Source of the DNA: Campylorhamphus procurvoides
Taxonomy: Eukaryota; Chordata; Aves; Passeriformes; Dendrocolaptidae
DNA: 64,000 nt
Reading direction: 5' to 3'
Assembly: GCA_013396655.1 (NCBI GenBank)
Contig: WBMV01000128.1
Span: 1,178,001 to 1,242,000, forward strand
Positions 61,410-64,000 of the stretch are shown here, in pieces. Positions within the stretch are counted from its first letter, which is position 1. The number at the start of each line of letters is the position of its first letter. Under the pieces are notes generated by a model. The model worked only from the letters and a program-made list of their open reading frames with translations. It was not told where the DNA came from and made no database searches. A program made the position numbers and the translations under genes.

Positions 61410-63428
61410 CTATCAAGACAGTAATCCTGATGACAGAACATTACACTGGATGCTGCACCCAGTTTCTTCCAAGAAGAGAAATAAAGGTTATAGGAGTAGC
61501 AATTCCCTGCTGTAGGACTGCAGGAAAACCTCAAAGAGTATTCCATTATTCATTGAAGGGTTTTAAAGACAGTGTCTATAGGCTCTGGCACAGCTAGTAT
61601 ATGCACACACACAACCACATCCAGTAGACCAGCCCCTCTGTGCTGAGGAGCCAAAAAAATGTCTGCGTGAGCCAAGAAAACCCTCGGATCCTGTCCCACA
61701 GGATACACTTAGGCAAATCATAAAAGTGTGTCTGAACATATTTCTGGCTTCCCACATTTCTGTGCTGCTCAGCATTCTTCTTTGAGTCTACCTCAGATCT
61801 GCAAGTCCATACATACGTTCTCTGGAGGCCTACAAAACACTCTCTGGGCAAGCATGAAAACATACGGTTTTAATCTTCTGAAACTATTACAACTTAAAAT
61901 GTTGGAGAAAAAAAGAAAAATGGAAAGGAGCCGCCATCTGGATACCCTGACCCCCAGGCATGAAAAGGTCCAGGAATGGAAGGCGGGTCTTCAATGCAAA
62001 ATGAAATTCAGTCTCATCTCATCTTTAATTTTATTCAAAATCTTCACTGCTTGTTGATCAGTAAAGTTTCAAAAAGCCAGTCTTGACTGTGAGCCAAGGT
62101 GGCTGTTTCAGACACAGGTCCACACATGTGGGAGAACACATTGCAGCACAGGAGGCTGCAATCACAGTGCAAACAAGAAACACTCACAGTCATCACAGAG
62201 CTGCATCATGGAACAGCAACCGTACAGTTCTCTGTAATACTTAAAGAGCGGCTTTCTCCAGTGAGCACCATGTGGAGAACTATGAAGCCAATCACCCTCT
62301 TAAGAAGAAAAATTTCCTGCATATCATGGTCTTGTCTTCAGTGAAAACACCATTATAGCATTATTAGCCTAAAGGATTTGAAAATAATTCCCACAGTAGG
62401 AAATAAATGAGGTATTTCCTTGCAATGTAGGTGTGACAAGGCTTATCTATTGACAAATTCATTTCTCAAATATTTTCTCCTGGTTCCTAGAAGATGCGCA
62501 AGCTATTTGGAGGAGTGTTACTTGGCACAAGCCACAGCTGTGCTGGGTACCATGCTAGCAAGTGAAGAAAATACATGGTCACAGACAAGTGTACTCTTTT
62601 TGGTCAGCCTAGAGAGATCACACAACTGACGGATACATTGGAACCACTGCCTGTGACACAGATCAATACCACAAGCCTACCCAGAGAACAGATAAGGTGT
62701 CCTGGGGCAGGTCTCAAGCCTCCATCTTCTATTCAGCAAGGCTCAACCCAGAACTTTTCCAGCTCTGTTGTCACAGTTCCTCCCTCAGCACAGATGAATC
62801 TGCTACTCCCCTGATGACTCTGTACTAGTCTTCTTTAGCAAAACATAGACTAACACACCACCATCACCCCCCACTTAACTACTGTCAGTGGGAAAGAACT
62901 GCAAGTAGAGACAGTTGCTTTAGGAGAAAAAGAAGAAAGAGGTGCAGGAACTATCAACTATTTAAAAATTAACTACATATCTCTCAGGTTGAGAGAACCA
63001 GGAGATGATGCATTTGCCATAACAGCATCAGAACAGTCCCCAGAGAGAAAAGTTGAGTTTGATGCCAAGCCCTCTGTGACTGATCCTTTGCTGTAGATGA
63101 TCCCACGGGATCCCCGCCGTTCCCTATGATGCCTTTGGGCATTCCTGTACTCTACTCTGCAATGGGAAGTGGCAGCTGCTCCTCCCCAGGACAGCCTGGT
63201 GTTGAATCCTCTTAGCTGCAACTTCATGTTCCTACAATCAGGCACTGTGTCAAAACAACGTCTTTTGGCTTATTTTGTTGTTTTATTTATAAATGGGAAA
63301 GACAGGCAGGCAAAACACAAATCTACATCCTTTCTCCATTTATTAAGAATAATAAAAAGCAAATAAATGTTTTGCTGGAAAAGTAAATGTTCCAACAGTC
63401 AAATAAGATCTTATTCTGTACTGTGTTC

Positions 63429-63466
63429 GTATGCTAGTTAAGTCTCACAGTGCTTAACTAGCATAC
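63429..63466. repeat. Perfect 14-bp inverted repeat (hairpin)
   Basis: GTATGCTAGTTAAG (63429-63442) and CTTAACTAGCATAC (63453-63466) are exact reverse complements around a 10-base loop TCTCACAGTG. The stem is too short for a typical vertebrate microRNA precursor. It might be a regulatory palindrome or a remnant of a small inverted-repeat element. No flanking evidence decides. Confidence 0.95.
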
Positions 63467-64000
63467 ATGCTGTGTGCATCTGTATTTTGCTCTTCTTCCA
63501 TATTTATGCATAACATACTTAAGACAGGGACAATGCAGTCAGAGGAGAAAGCAGAAACTGCTCTTGTAAGTACATCAGTATCCATGGAATTTCAGAGCCT
63601 AAAGAGAAAGTTGATTGTTTCAACACCACAAACCAGCACATTCCCCAGTGGCAGTATATTTCTAGCGTCATTAAGATACTACATGTTCTTCCCACAGTTA
63701 TTTTCTTCTGCATCTGTACACCTTGTTTTCTGCAGCCATTTCATTTTGAATAGAAAGAGAGTCAGGCAACAGCTGTACAGTGAGAGGGAAACAATCCTTG
63801 AAAACATTGTATCACTTTCTGATCTCATTGCTGCAATTTTAGGAAAGGTGGTGGCTAGTTTGTTTGCTTTATAACACGCAGGAGAAGACTACAACTATGA
63901 GCTACAGCCTGATAGATTTTCTATGACATCCCAAGACCAGAAGGAAATTTATAATACAAGGAAACACATAGAATATTTTTGCATTATAGATGGGAACTGT

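Larger units (their letters stand above)
60949..64000. other. Gene-free stretch to the window end
   Basis: No supported gene. The longest open frame of the window (61010-61597, plus, 195 codons) begins shortly after the CR1 tail and crosses a purine-rich simple repeat that encodes only Lys/Glu/Gly. Its translation has no recognisable domain and its length is within chance. A perfect hairpin lies at 63429-63466. Confidence 0.6.

Noticed and set aside
61010..61597. Longest open frame in the window, 195 codons on plus
   Set aside because: It crosses a purine-rich simple repeat, has no recognised domain or splice context, begins just after a CR1 tail, and its length is about what chance allows in 64 kb.
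1..64000. Bacterial or phage features: operons, ribosome-binding sites, CRISPR arrays, tRNAs, integrases
   Set aside because: None seen. Composition, simple repeats, CR1 elements and the ERV LTR identify vertebrate (bird) nuclear DNA, so such features are not expected.

Overview
The window reads as ordinary non-coding nuclear DNA of a bird. The evidence is the repeats. There are about a dozen CR1 LINE fragments, several carrying the avian-style 3' end (GGTCCCTTCCAA-type block followed by ATTCTGTGATTCTGTGA). There is also a solo endogenous-retrovirus LTR of a type I recognise as widespread in bird genomes. The DNA is AT-rich with no obvious CpG island, tRNA, rRNA, snRNA, CRISPR array or bacterial-style operon. 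No host protein-coding gene can be supported. Open frames are short, mostly under 130 codons, and look like chance frames or shadows of CR1. The window is probably intergenic or deep intronic.

Layout. 1-4.4 kb: unique DNA with a candidate short LTR at 589-920. 4.4-17.4 kb: mostly unique DNA with one degraded CR1 scrap, an (AC)10 microsatellite, a 2x19-bp tandem repeat and A-rich tracts. 17.4-18.7 kb: a repeat cluster made of a solo LTR (minus), an old CR1 piece and a younger CR1 3' end (minus). 21.0 kb: CR1 3' end (plus). 24.3 kb: old CR1 3' end (minus). 28.6 and 30.9 kb: CR1 3' ends (minus). 34.7 kb: very old CR1 3' end (plus). 37.2-38.3 kb: a rearranged compound of two minus-strand CR1 segments. 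40.1-42.5 kb: a pair of about 225-255-bp inverted repeats, roughly 95% identical by hand alignment, about 1.9 kb apart. This is the most unusual structure seen. 43.6 and 45.7 kb: further CR1 scraps (minus). 58.8-60.95 kb: the largest element, a 5'-truncated CR1 on plus that retains a degraded reverse transcriptase, the ORF2 stop codon, the 3' UTR and the terminal tail. 61-64 kb: unique DNA with a perfect 14-bp-stem hairpin.

The repeats do not form a working system. They are successive insertions of different ages: old amniote-type CR1 scraps, younger avian CR1 ends and an LTR. Five stretches on the minus strand resemble tiny exons with both splice signals, and three of them share compatible reading phase. 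The count is close to what chance would give, so they are reported only as a testable observation. No new biological system was found.
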